A stretch of DNA of 40,546 nt, from the NCBI GenBank assembly GCA_947626895.1, contig CANQTY010000008.1, positions 1 to 40,546 of the forward strand, read 5' to 3'. Of the stretch, positions 27,042-36,119 are shown in pieces (position 1 is the first letter of the stretch; each line of letters starts with the position of its first letter). Under the pieces are notes generated by a model. The model had not been told where the DNA came from and did not search any database. It saw only the letters and a program-made list of their open reading frames with translations. Origin of the DNA: an uncultured Bacilli bacterium. GTDB taxonomy: Bacteria; Bacillota_I; Bacilli_A; RFN20; CAG-449. The position numbers and the translations under genes were made by a program.

Positions 27042-27569
27042 TTATTGTAAAGGTTCTCTTTTATGCCAATGGAAAATAAGAGAAATTAAACGAAAAGTCC
27101 AAAAGTGAATCCAATAATTATAAGCATAAATATCTTGATTATATAAAACGATTTCTTGGCGATAACGGTGATTAAACTCGAGCATTGAACGATGAAGACT
27201 ATCGATTTCTTCTGGGGTGCTAATTTTCGAAGTTTCTAATAATAAAAATAAAGCTCCCGCCGTATCGGTGATAATCGTTTTCATTTTTAATCGTTCCACT
27301 GTGGATAATTTCATCATTTCTTTTTTCTCATGAAGATTTAAAGAAATTAATAATTCTTCAGGAAGTTTATATCCTGCTTTTAACATCTTATCTCCAAGAA
27401 TTACGGTTAAATCATAATGTTGAGCCATTAAAGAATTGATGGTTATTTGTCTTTTCTTCAATCTTTTCTTTAAGCGAATAACATTGATCATAATTAAAGT
27501 ATCAACGATAAGTAGAACACCAATAAGCACGGAAAGAACAATAATGAAAATCAATAATTCTTGTGACAT
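27042..27569 (-). CDS. LemA-like membrane protein
   Basis: N-terminal TM, QHYDLTVILGDKML helix, C-term RYRQEIVLYNQDIYAYNYWIHFWTFRLISLIFHWHKREPL resembling the LemA YN...FP...F..... tail. Confidence 0.5.
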   Translation of the reverse strand: MSQELLIFIIVLSVLIGVLLIVDTLIMINVIRLKKRLKKRQITINSLMAQHYDLTVILGDKMLKAGYKLPEELLISLNLHEKKEMMKLSTVERLKMKTIITDTAGALFLLLETSKISTPEEIDSLHRSMLEFNHRYRQEIVLYNQDIYAYNYWIHFWTFRLISLIFHWHKREPLQ

Positions 27570-27696
27570 TTTTTTAAACTCCTTTTAAAAAGATAGCTAA
27601 AAATCAATCTTTTTTCAACACTTACGAATTCTTTTTAAAAACAAATGATTTTTTTCAACTGATTCATTATAATTGTAATAGAAATCAGGTGAAGAT

Positions 27697-28062
27697 ATGC
27701 TTTATCAAGTCGGTGACATCGTTGTTGGAGAAGTAACTGGTATTCAATCCTACGGAGCATTTGTACGCCTAGAAAGTGGAGAATCTGGACTAGTTCATAT
27801 CTCTGAAATCTCTTCTTTATTTGTGAGAAATATCGAAGATTATGTTTATGTTGGTCAAGAAATTAGAGTCAAAATTCTTGAAGTTCTTAAAGATAAAGGA
27901 TTATATCGTTTATCGTATAAACAAGCTTTATTAAGAAGAAGACAAAATGTAAGAAAAATCACTTCAAGAAGAAGACTTATTCAAGATCATGATTTTCACC
28001 CCTTAGCACGTCTTTTACCCATATGGATGAATGAAGAATTAAAGAAAATAAAGGAGGAATAA
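27697..28062 (+). CDS. S1 RNA-binding domain protein (YugI/CvfD-like)
   Basis: VGDIVVGEVTGIQSYGAFVRLESGESGLVHISEIS...VGQEIRVKILEV. Confidence 0.85.
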   Translation: MLYQVGDIVVGEVTGIQSYGAFVRLESGESGLVHISEISSLFVRNIEDYVYVGQEIRVKILEVLKDKGLYRLSYKQALLRRRQNVRKITSRRRLIQDHDFHPLARLLPIWMNEELKKIKEE

Positions 28063-28063
28063 T

Positions 28064-29344
28064 ATGATCCATGTTGATTTGACCCATGTAAGAGAGTCCA
28101 TCCCATTTAAAACTTACTTAGAAAAAGTAAAAATGATCAATCAAATGATTGATGATAAATCTGGAAAAGGAAATGATTTCCTTGGTTGGACAACTTGGCC
28201 ATCTACTTATGATAAAGAAGAAGTAGAAAGAATTATCTCATGTGCAGAAAGAATTAAAAAAGAATATGAAACTCTTGTCGTATGTGGAATTGGAGGTAGT
28301 TATCTAGGCGCACGCGCAGCAATTGAAGCCCTCACAGGTCTATATCCAGAAAATCGTATTGAAATCATTTATTTAGGTCAAACATTATCCCCAAATTATA
28401 TTGCACAAGTCTTAAATTATTTAAAAAATAAAAAATTCTGTGTTAATGTCATTTCTAAATCTGGAACCACGACTGAAACAAGTGTTGCTTTCCGTTTATT
28501 AAAAAAACTTTTAATGGAAAAATATGGTAAAGATGCCTCTAAAGCAATCTTTGCTACAACGGATAAGGCTCGTGGAGCTTTAAAGCAAGAAGCTAATAAA
28601 GAAGGTTATGAAACTTTTGTTATCCCTGATGACATTGGGGGTCGATATAGTGTCATTACCGCGGTAGGTCTTCTTCCAATCGCTTGTGCAGGTGGAGATA
28701 TCATCGCCTTATTAAAGGGCGCAGATGATGCACGTATTGCTTATGATAATGGGGATTTAATGAATAATCCATGTTATCAATATGCTGTGACAAGAAATTA
28801 TTTCTATAATCACAATAAATCCGTTGAATTATTCGTCACTTATGAACCCCATCATACTCAAATTGGTGAATGGTTAAAACAACTCTATGGCGAATCTGAA
28901 GGTAAAGAAAAGAAAGGATTACTTCCTGATTCTGTAACCTTCTCTACTGATTTACATTCTTTAGGTCAATTTGTTCAAGATGGTTCACCTATCTTATTTG
29001 AAACTATTGTAAGAGTCAATACCCCAAGTGAAGATATCACGATGGAAGAAGAAGAAAATAATCTTGATGGTCTTAATTATCTCGCGGGTAAAAAATTATC
29101 CTTTGTCAATGAAAAAGCTTTCGAAGGAACTTTAAAAGCCCATGAAGAAGATGGAAAAGTACCTAATATCATCATCACTATGGACAAAATGGATTCTTAT
29201 AATTTAGGCTATTTATTCTATTTCTTTATGAGAGCCTGTGCAATGTCTGCTTACTTAATGGATATTAACCCATTTAATCAACCGGGTGTAGAAATCTATA
29301 AACATAATATGTTTGTTTTACTTGGTAAACCAGGTGTTAAATAA
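28064..29344 (+). CDS. pgi: Glucose-6-phosphate isomerase
   Basis: VVCGIGGSYLGARAAIEAL, VISKSGTTTETSVAFR, DDIGGRYSVITAVGLLPIA. Confidence 0.97.
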   Translation: MIHVDLTHVRESIPFKTYLEKVKMINQMIDDKSGKGNDFLGWTTWPSTYDKEEVERIISCAERIKKEYETLVVCGIGGSYLGARAAIEALTGLYPENRIEIIYLGQTLSPNYIAQVLNYLKNKKFCVNVISKSGTTTETSVAFRLLKKLLMEKYGKDASKAIFATTDKARGALKQEANKEGYETFVIPDDIGGRYSVITAVGLLPIACAGGDIIALLKGADDARIAYDNGDLMNNPCYQYAVTRNYFYNHNKSVELFVTYEPHHTQIGEWLKQLYGESEGKEKKGLLPDSVTFSTDLHSLGQFVQDGSPILFETIVRVNTPSEDITMEEEENNLDGLNYLAGKKLSFVNEKAFEGTLKAHEEDGKVPNIIITMDKMDSYNLGYLFYFFMRACAMSAYLMDINPFNQPGVEIYKHNMFVLLGKPGVK

Positions 29345-29360
29345 ATATCATTACTAGCTA

Positions 29361-29385
29361 AAAAGAGGAGCAATCCTCTTTTTTT
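29361..29385 (+). terminator. Rho-independent terminator of pgi
   Basis: AAAGAGGA-gcaa-TCCTCTTT followed by T-run. Confidence 0.85.
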
Positions 29386-29394
29386 CATGCTTAT

Positions 29395-30132
29395 TTAATA
29401 ACCTCCTCGAATTTGGGACAAAAGATCTTTTGGTGCCATTAATTGCCAATAAGAATCATATACTATTTCCTTATAATCATTTTTTAAAAAATATTTTACT
29501 TGTTTTGTAAGATGACTCTTACATTCAAGAAAAAAATCTTCACTAAGTCCAAATTTAGTTTGATAATGCTTTAGAATATATCCTACCTTTTGATATAAAA
29601 ATATAGAATTATAAGCACTAAGTGCTCCAAGTAATTCTTTTTCATTTAGGTTAGGAATAATCTCAAGAGCATATAGAAGTTCATCAATTCCTCCTGAAGA
29701 ATCAATATCATCAATACAATCTATCACTGTGCGTTCTAAAGATGTGACACGAACGCGTGCTTGATTAATGTAGTTAATACCATAACTATTGTTTGGTTTT
29801 TGACGAATATAATCGATATCAAGAAAGGTAAATGAATTAAATCGTGACTTGCTTCCCACCATTAAAGTATGGAATACTTGATTTGCTACGCCATAATATT
29901 CAAGCGCAGAATGATAACAAAGAAATGCATCATCAGTGATTTTACTAGCAATCTCAAATTTTGTAACTAATGGCTCACCTGTGACATCTAGTAAGACATA
30001 AAGTTTCTTACGCACTTTCATAATTCTTTTTGCACGAAGTAGACCTGCAATCCAATTATTGTATTGCACTTCACTTGAAAACTGTGATTGTACATCTGCT
30101 TTTGTAAAAATATAAGAGGCTAGTTTTTTCAT
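29395..30132 (-). CDS. AbiEi-like antitoxin/regulator family protein
   Basis: N-term winged helix, FEIASKITDDAFLCYHSALEYYGVANQ, VRVTSLERTVIDCIDDIDSSGGIDELLYAL. Confidence 0.7.
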   Translation of the reverse strand: MKKLASYIFTKADVQSQFSSEVQYNNWIAGLLRAKRIMKVRKKLYVLLDVTGEPLVTKFEIASKITDDAFLCYHSALEYYGVANQVFHTLMVGSKSRFNSFTFLDIDYIRQKPNNSYGINYINQARVRVTSLERTVIDCIDDIDSSGGIDELLYALEIIPNLNEKELLGALSAYNSIFLYQKVGYILKHYQTKFGLSEDFFLECKSHLTKQVKYFLKNDYKEIVYDSYWQLMAPKDLLSQIRGGY

Positions 30133-30160
30133 ATTGATTCATCCTTTTTAACCATTTGAA

Positions 30161-30192
30161 CTCAGAACAATGCTATTTTCAATTGTTTTGAG
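30161..30192. promoter_or_regulatory. Inverted repeat upstream of 29395-30132
   Basis: CTCAGAACAAT ... ATTGTTTTGAG, 10/11 match. Confidence 0.5.
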
Positions 30193-30218
30193 TAAATATA
30201 GATAAAAAATTATAACAT

Positions 30219-30830
30219 TTATAACCAAATACCTAAGATATCCGTTGCTTTAGTTTCTACATGTAGCATACGAGCGTAATCAAAAAGAGGAACTACTTTA
30301 ATTCTTGTATTATATACATAGGATTTAAGCGCTTGAGTAACCATCTTTTTATCCATTTTATGCATATTTTTTAAAACATCACAAATGGTTCGTTCTCGAT
30401 CATAAATTGGTATCTTTTGACCATCTATTTCTATGGTTGTAAGTCCTATAGAAAAAAGATGAGATTCCATACGATATGCTTTAATAAGGGGATAATTTAT
30501 ATCTAAATTAACTTTAGAACTATGTTTATCTAAAGCAATATTCCATTTATCAGGTAAAGTATCTATATATCCATAATAATAAAGTGCTGTTTCCATACAG
30601 AATATTGCATTAGGAAAAAGACGATGGATAAAATATATTTCATTCTTTTGTTTTTTTTCACTTGCCCAAAAATAAATATCTTTATTGTTTTTAAAAAGAT
30701 ATCCTTCTTTTACCATCGGATTAAGAATATCGTAATAGATATTTTCTTTTTTTAGTTCAGACAAAGTCATGACATATTGATATTTTTTAAATAATTCATG
30801 AAGTGATTCAATTTGATTTTTATCTAGCAT
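30219..30830 (-). CDS. AbiEi-type antitoxin, orphan paralogue of 31838-32446
   Basis: LFPNAIFCMETALYYYGYIDTLPDKWNIALDKHSSK...IYDRERTICDVLKNM, parallel to the 31838 protein. Confidence 0.75.
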   Translation of the reverse strand: MLDKNQIESLHELFKKYQYVMTLSELKKENIYYDILNPMVKEGYLFKNNKDIYFWASEKKQKNEIYFIHRLFPNAIFCMETALYYYGYIDTLPDKWNIALDKHSSKVNLDINYPLIKAYRMESHLFSIGLTTIEIDGQKIPIYDRERTICDVLKNMHKMDKKMVTQALKSYVYNTRIKVVPLFDYARMLHVETKATDILGIWL

Positions 30831-30845
30831 ATTTTTCTCCCTTCG

Positions 30846-30879
30846 ATAAATTTCTGAGATTTTTTATTAAGAAATTTAT
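30846..30879. promoter_or_regulatory. Inverted repeat upstream of 30219-30830
   Basis: ATAAATTTCT ... AGAAATTTAT, perfect 10-bp arms. Confidence 0.55.
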
Positions 30880-30941
30880 ATATTATTTAATCTTTATACT
30901 TAAATAAATTAGTTAGATAAACATAGAAAATTTATTTTGAA

Positions 30942-31847
30942 TTAACACCATTCTCCTTTTTCTGCGAACCATTTTTTATTCCATGTAGTATGACTTAACA
31001 TAGCATCTGAGACTGGTTTTAAAAATTTAGCTATTTCTTTGATAACAACGGATAATTTAAGTGAATCATTCTTTATATTTTTCATAAAATCAGTCCATCG
31101 TTTCTTTATATTTTCGTTATCAATAAGAGCAATAATTCGCAAAAAACTTTCATGATTATAAACTGTATTATTATGCTGCAAAGCCTCAAAAATTGCCTTT
31201 TGTAAAATCTCTCCATCGAAATCGAAAGTGTTTGACAAGTAATAAATATCATAAAAATCCTTCATTCGACTAGTTAATTCGTAACGTTCTAAAATTGCAC
31301 TGAATTTTTCTGCAATAGTGCTTTCAAGGGAATATGTATTAATTATTGGAGATTCAAAATCAGGAAGTAACGCTTGTATCGTTCTTTTTTTGGCCTCTGG
31401 AATGATAACATTTCCGATAGCAAAATCTAAATATAACTTTGCACGAGCGTTATTTACATATCCCATGATTGTGACACCCACTCCTGGATAATTTTTATGA
31501 ACAGCAATAGGATGATATTCAACTGGCACCATCCGAATAAAATCATTGCCTGTTGGTACTTTAATAATTTCTTCAATCATTTTTTTAATATCATCACTTG
31601 AATGCGAATAGTTTCTTAATAGGAAATCAGCATCCATTGTTAAACGACTTTCAAAATTCGTTAATACATAGATAAACATTCCACCTTTTAAAACTAAGCA
31701 ATCACAATACTTAGATTTAGCAATTTTTCTATAAAATTCCTCAAGTAAAAAAAGCTCAATAAATTTTTGATGAGTAATATTAAATGTCTTTGTTTTATTT
31801 TTAAGTCTTGCAAGAACAGACGCACCTTTATCTTCCATTATAACCAC
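30942..31847 (-). CDS. AbiEii-type nucleotidyltransferase toxin
   Basis: VLKGGMFIYVLTNFESRLTMDADFLLRNY nucleotidyltransferase signature; AEKFSAILERYELTSRMKDFYDIYYL; overlaps antitoxin ORF by 10 nt. Confidence 0.9.
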   Translation of the reverse strand: MVIMEDKGASVLARLKNKTKTFNITHQKFIELFLLEEFYRKIAKSKYCDCLVLKGGMFIYVLTNFESRLTMDADFLLRNYSHSSDDIKKMIEEIIKVPTGNDFIRMVPVEYHPIAVHKNYPGVGVTIMGYVNNARAKLYLDFAIGNVIIPEAKKRTIQALLPDFESPIINTYSLESTIAEKFSAILERYELTSRMKDFYDIYYLSNTFDFDGEILQKAIFEALQHNNTVYNHESFLRIIALIDNENIKKRWTDFMKNIKNDSLKLSVVIKEIAKFLKPVSDAMLSHTTWNKKWFAEKGEWC

Positions 31848-32446
31848 ACTCCTATAAAACGATTTACTTTTTTTTCGACATGCAGTATCTTTGCATATTT
31901 TTTCAGTTTAAACAAATTTTTTTCCGAATCTTCAATATAAGCAATAATTGCTTTATTAAATGTTTCTGCATATAGCTTATTCATATAACGCAAAACATCA
32001 CAAATGGTACGATCTTTATCATAAATTTTTACTTCAAAACCATCGACATCCCCTTTAGTTTCCCCAAGATGAAGGATACTAGAATCCATACGAATAGCTT
32101 TAACAAAAGGATAGTCTATTTTAGTACGATCTTTAGAAACATTTCTATCAAGAGCAAGATTCCATTCATTAGGGATAAAATCACTATAACCATAATAAAC
32201 AAGAGCAGTTTCTAAACATAGTATAGCATCTGGAAAAAGACGATTAATAATTAGAATATCACTATATATTCCATCCTTTTCCCAGTGATAAAAGCCTCTT
32301 TTAAGTCTTTCAATCAAACCTTCATTTAGCATACGCTGAATATCAACATGATATAATTTTTCTTTTAAAAGTTCTTTAGTTGTCATAATATATTGGTAAC
32401 TAGCAAATAGATTTTCTAGCTCAACAACTTTATTTTCATCAAACAT
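31838..32446 (-). CDS. AbiEi-type antitoxin
   Basis: LFPDAILCLETALVYYGYSDFIPNEWNLALDRNVSK...IYDKDRTICDVLRYMNK; first gene of overlapping pair. Confidence 0.88.
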   Translation of the reverse strand: MFDENKVVELENLFASYQYIMTTKELLKEKLYHVDIQRMLNEGLIERLKRGFYHWEKDGIYSDILIINRLFPDAILCLETALVYYGYSDFIPNEWNLALDRNVSKDRTKIDYPFVKAIRMDSSILHLGETKGDVDGFEVKIYDKDRTICDVLRYMNKLYAETFNKAIIAYIEDSEKNLFKLKKYAKILHVEKKVNRFIGVWL

Positions 32447-32457
32447 AATTTCACCTC

Positions 32458-32573
32458 TTTTCGTAAACCACCATATTTTTTATTAATTAAATGTTGCAAA
32501 TATAGTATGACATAATTTCAAAAGAAAATCAACATGTTTTTAATGCATACAAAAGATATTTTCGTAAACCACC
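32458..32573 (-). promoter_or_regulatory. Two 15-bp direct repeats TTTTCGTAAACCACC flanking the AbiE promoter
   Basis: Identical copies at 32458-32472 and 32559-32573 (101 bp apart). Confidence 0.75.
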
Positions 32574-32617
32574 TCAAAATATTTTACTATGAACTCTTAA
32601 AATTTGTTTCTTTCCAA

Positions 32618-32654
32618 ATGAAAATGACCCTGAATCCTAAGACTCATAGGTCAT
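32618..32654 (-). terminator. Terminator-like hairpin after the lipoprotein operon
   Basis: Minus strand ATGACC-ta-TGAGTC-ttag-GATTCA-g-GGTCAT followed by TTTTCATTT. Confidence 0.6.
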
Positions 32655-32673
32655 CTCCACTTAATGGTTTCAC

Positions 32674-34371
32674 CTAATTTTTATTAGGTAAGGAAGCTAA
32701 GAAATTATCTAAACTCTCGACTTTGGCTTTACCAAATCCTGTATATTCAAAATCACTATAATAATAAGTCATATTCCCCATGACATCGAAAAGTCCACCA
32801 TATCTAACTTTTGTATTTGAGGGTTCTTGTTCATCATAATTAATACTTAGAATGATACCCATAGGGCTAAACATTCCTGTAGAAACTAAATCAGAAAAGA
32901 TTTCTTTAGCAATATAAGAACCAAAAGTTGTCCAAGAAGCATATTCTTTATAATCCTTTAAATTTTCATAATCATCTGTAGATGTTTCTTCAAACGAATA
33001 TAATACTGTCTGCATTTGATCCATGATGAGCGCTAAATTTTCTACATAATCATAATATTTTAAATATCTTAATCCTAGATAACCTGTTTCAGTAATCATA
33101 TCGCCAATCGTATAAACAATATTATTTTCTTCATCTTTTGAGGCCGTAAATTCATATACGCCATCTTCATAATCTTGTTTACCTTCAAGATTGATATAAC
33201 CATTATCTACATACGTATAGGTTTCTTTTGTTTCTTCAATATATTCATCACTATAATCGATAAAACAATAATCTTCTGTATAATAGCTTTTTCCCATTGA
33301 AATAGATGTTTTATCTTCTTTTGTATAAGTTCCTAACTCACAATAGAAGTTATGATTTGCACTTAATTCTTTCACTTTAGTGATATCATCATATGTTTCA
33401 GGAACAACGACCTTATGATTTTTTAAATAATTATGTAATGCTTCATTTTCTTTATTTCCTAAATCATGGAAATGAAGAGAAAAACTCGCATCGATATTAT
33501 AAGTAATAAAGCCATAATCTAATTTAAATTCATAAGGGGATATTATATTAATTGTAATATTTTTTAAGTTCGTATATAAATCCATCATGATGTCTTGGCT
33601 AGACATATTTTGTGTTAACATTAATACACATGCTTCGACAAAAGATTGATCTTCAATTTCATAACTATTTTCATCATTTAATTGATTTACACGAAGACTA
33701 GATAAAGGTAAATCTGTGACATCTGTAATCATTACATGATAATCACTAATTCCTTTTCTAAAATATTGGGCTCCGACAACTTCATTATTTTGTTTTCCAT
33801 ACATGAAAGCATTATTCACATCATAACTAATTCCATAAGAGCCAATAAAGGGTTGAGATCCTTTTCCTTTTAAAGTGAATTCATAAGAATCACTATAGAA
33901 GTTTTCTTCATAATCTAAGGAATATTGACTTGTATCATCATTATAGTAACCCTCGCCTGTAACTACATAACTTGTAGAATTTAAGTATCTTCTTAAGACC
34001 ACTTCTGGTTCCATACTATCAATAACTTCTAGTTCAAAAGAAGTTTTAATACTAGAATCACTATTTAAAGTAGCTTCAATAGTTGTTTTACCTAAAGCAA
34101 TTCCTTTTAAAAGTCCAGAAGAGGATACCGTAGCGACCTTTTTATTGCTACTTATGTAACTTACTTCACATTCATCTTCCCCTAGATAGGCCTTTAATTG
34201 AAAATATTCTCTTATGCCAATTCTATCTTTCTTTTCTAGAGTTAAAGTCTTTTTAGTTGATTCACTACTTGTACTATCTTCACTAACCTGTGAATGATTA
34301 CAACTATAAAAGTTAAAGGATAATAAGGTTAAGGAAAGAACACATAATATTCCTTTTAAAGCTTTTTTCAT
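32674..34371 (-). CDS. Lipoprotein with Big_2-like Ig domain, unknown function
   Basis: Lipobox FNFYSC; YISSNKKVATVSSSGLLKGIALGKTTIEATL (Big_2-like). Confidence 0.75.
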   Translation of the reverse strand: MKKALKGILCVLSLTLLSFNFYSCNHSQVSEDSTSSESTKKTLTLEKKDRIGIREYFQLKAYLGEDECEVSYISSNKKVATVSSSGLLKGIALGKTTIEATLNSDSSIKTSFELEVIDSMEPEVVLRRYLNSTSYVVTGEGYYNDDTSQYSLDYEENFYSDSYEFTLKGKGSQPFIGSYGISYDVNNAFMYGKQNNEVVGAQYFRKGISDYHVMITDVTDLPLSSLRVNQLNDENSYEIEDQSFVEACVLMLTQNMSSQDIMMDLYTNLKNITINIISPYEFKLDYGFITYNIDASFSLHFHDLGNKENEALHNYLKNHKVVVPETYDDITKVKELSANHNFYCELGTYTKEDKTSISMGKSYYTEDYCFIDYSDEYIEETKETYTYVDNGYINLEGKQDYEDGVYEFTASKDEENNIVYTIGDMITETGYLGLRYLKYYDYVENLALIMDQMQTVLYSFEETSTDDYENLKDYKEYASWTTFGSYIAKEIFSDLVSTGMFSPMGIILSINYDEQEPSNTKVRYGGLFDVMGNMTYYYSDFEYTGFGKAKVESLDNFLASLPNKN

Positions 34372-34383
34372 GTCTTCTCCTTA

Positions 34384-36105
34384 TTAAGCTTGGTGTTCAT
34401 GATTTAAAAATTCTTCATGACTCACACCAAATTCAAGATGAGTTTTTGCTTCGGAAATATTTAAATTAGCAAATAAAGCTTCTTGATCTTTAGATTCAAA
34501 TAAGATACATAAATCAGGATCTCCATCTTTTCTAAATTTATTTAAGAAAGCAGATGGAGCAATTTTAGTAACACTACTTGGAATAAAGACTTTTCTTAAT
34601 GCATTACAATCCGCAAGAGCGCTTTCGCCAATTTCTTCTAAACCAGAATTAAAGTCTACGACTTCTAATTTAGAGCATTGATCAAAACATTGTTCACCAA
34701 TCTTTTTTAACGTTGTTGGGAACTGAATACTTTCAATATTACTATTCATAAAAGCAACATCCCCAATAGAGGTTACTTTGGTATTGGATAAATCAACAGA
34801 TGTCATTGCTTGGCAAGAAGTAAAGGCACGATTTCCAATGCTTTCTAAATCACTACCAAAGCTTAGATTTTCTAATGTCCAACAATATCCAAATGCGCCT
34901 TCTTCAATCTTTTTTAATTTTGTTGGTAAAGTAAAGTTAGCAAGTTTAGCACATGCATTAAATGCATTAGCGCCAATTTCTTCAACATTTTGAATACCAT
35001 TTACAGTAGTTAATGTATTACATCCTTGGAAAGCACTCTTACCAATTTTTGTTACAGTCGTTGGTAAAGTAACAGTTCCTAAACGAGAACAAGCACTAAA
35101 GAAGCCTTCAGGTACTTCACTCATCTTTCCATCCGCGTAGTTAAAGCTAGCTAAAGAAGAATCACTAGCAAATACACTTTTACCAAATGAAGTGATCGTC
35201 GTAGGTAAACTAATACTTGTAAGGGAATCATTTTCCGCGAGAGCTTTATCTCCAAGAGTTTCAATTTTCGTACGATTGAAGTTAAATGAACTTACTCCAT
35301 CTAAAGCGGCTAAACCGTGTTCCTCAACGGTTTTTAAAGCAGAAGAAAGGGTCATTCTTTGTAAAGAAGCATTGCCATAAAAAGCACTTTTTGCAATGGT
35401 TTCAACAGTATTTGGCATATCATAAGCGACTAATTTAAGTCCTTCTGGATAGCATAATAAAGTCTTTTGTTCTTTATCAAATAAAACATTATTCACTGCA
35501 CAATAATAAGGATTATCTTCAGCAACTTTTAGTTTCTTTAAGTTTTCACATAGATGGAATACTTCTCTACCAATGGATTTCACAGTACTTGGAATATTTA
35601 CTTCTTCAAGAGTAGGGCACCATTCAAAAGCGGAATCTTCAATCACCTCTAAACCTTCTGGTAATTCAAGTTTTGTAAGTTCTGATCCAGATTCAATATT
35701 TAAGAAGGCTTCTTCACGAATAATTCTTAAACTTCTAGGTAAAATAAGGGAATCCATCGTGGTATATCTAAATGCTGCAGGACCGATTTCTCTTACAGGT
35801 AATAAACCACCTTCACCATCATATAATTCAGGAATTTGAATATCGGTTTCAATGGATAAATATTCTGTGACGACATAACCATCGCCAGCTTCATTTAATT
35901 CATAAAGAATTCCATCGGTACCTTCCGTGATTGTATAATCCCAACCTTCACTAGAACTTGATCCGTTTTGAGAATTTACTTCACTTGTTTCTCCATTTGA
36001 AGAAGTATTTTCTTCACTATTTTGATTTCCCCCATTATTATTACTTGCACATCCTGCAAATAAAGATAAGGATAATAAGGATACTAATAATATTTTTTTA
36101 TTCAT
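34384..36105 (-). CDS. LRR_5/BspA-like leucine-rich-repeat lipoprotein
   Basis: Start moved to internal ATG (MNKKILLVSLLSLSLFAGC) behind GGAGGG; repeats LTSISLPTTITSFGKSVFASDSSL... Confidence 0.88.
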   Translation of the reverse strand: MNKKILLVSLLSLSLFAGCASNNNGGNQNSEENTSSNGETSEVNSQNGSSSSEGWDYTITEGTDGILYELNEAGDGYVVTEYLSIETDIQIPELYDGEGGLLPVREIGPAAFRYTTMDSLILPRSLRIIREEAFLNIESGSELTKLELPEGLEVIEDSAFEWCPTLEEVNIPSTVKSIGREVFHLCENLKKLKVAEDNPYYCAVNNVLFDKEQKTLLCYPEGLKLVAYDMPNTVETIAKSAFYGNASLQRMTLSSALKTVEEHGLAALDGVSSFNFNRTKIETLGDKALAENDSLTSISLPTTITSFGKSVFASDSSLASFNYADGKMSEVPEGFFSACSRLGTVTLPTTVTKIGKSAFQGCNTLTTVNGIQNVEEIGANAFNACAKLANFTLPTKLKKIEEGAFGYCWTLENLSFGSDLESIGNRAFTSCQAMTSVDLSNTKVTSIGDVAFMNSNIESIQFPTTLKKIGEQCFDQCSKLEVVDFNSGLEEIGESALADCNALRKVFIPSSVTKIAPSAFLNKFRKDGDPDLCILFESKDQEALFANLNISEAKTHLEFGVSHEEFLNHEHQA

Positions 36106-36119
36106 GATTTTTCCCTCCA

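Noticed and set aside
32618-32654. Shared RNA family between this hairpin and the 1537-1630 element (both contain CTGAAT and CTAA(C)GACTCA)
   Set aside because: Similarity is short and the topology differs; the 32.6-kb hairpin is adequately explained as a terminator.
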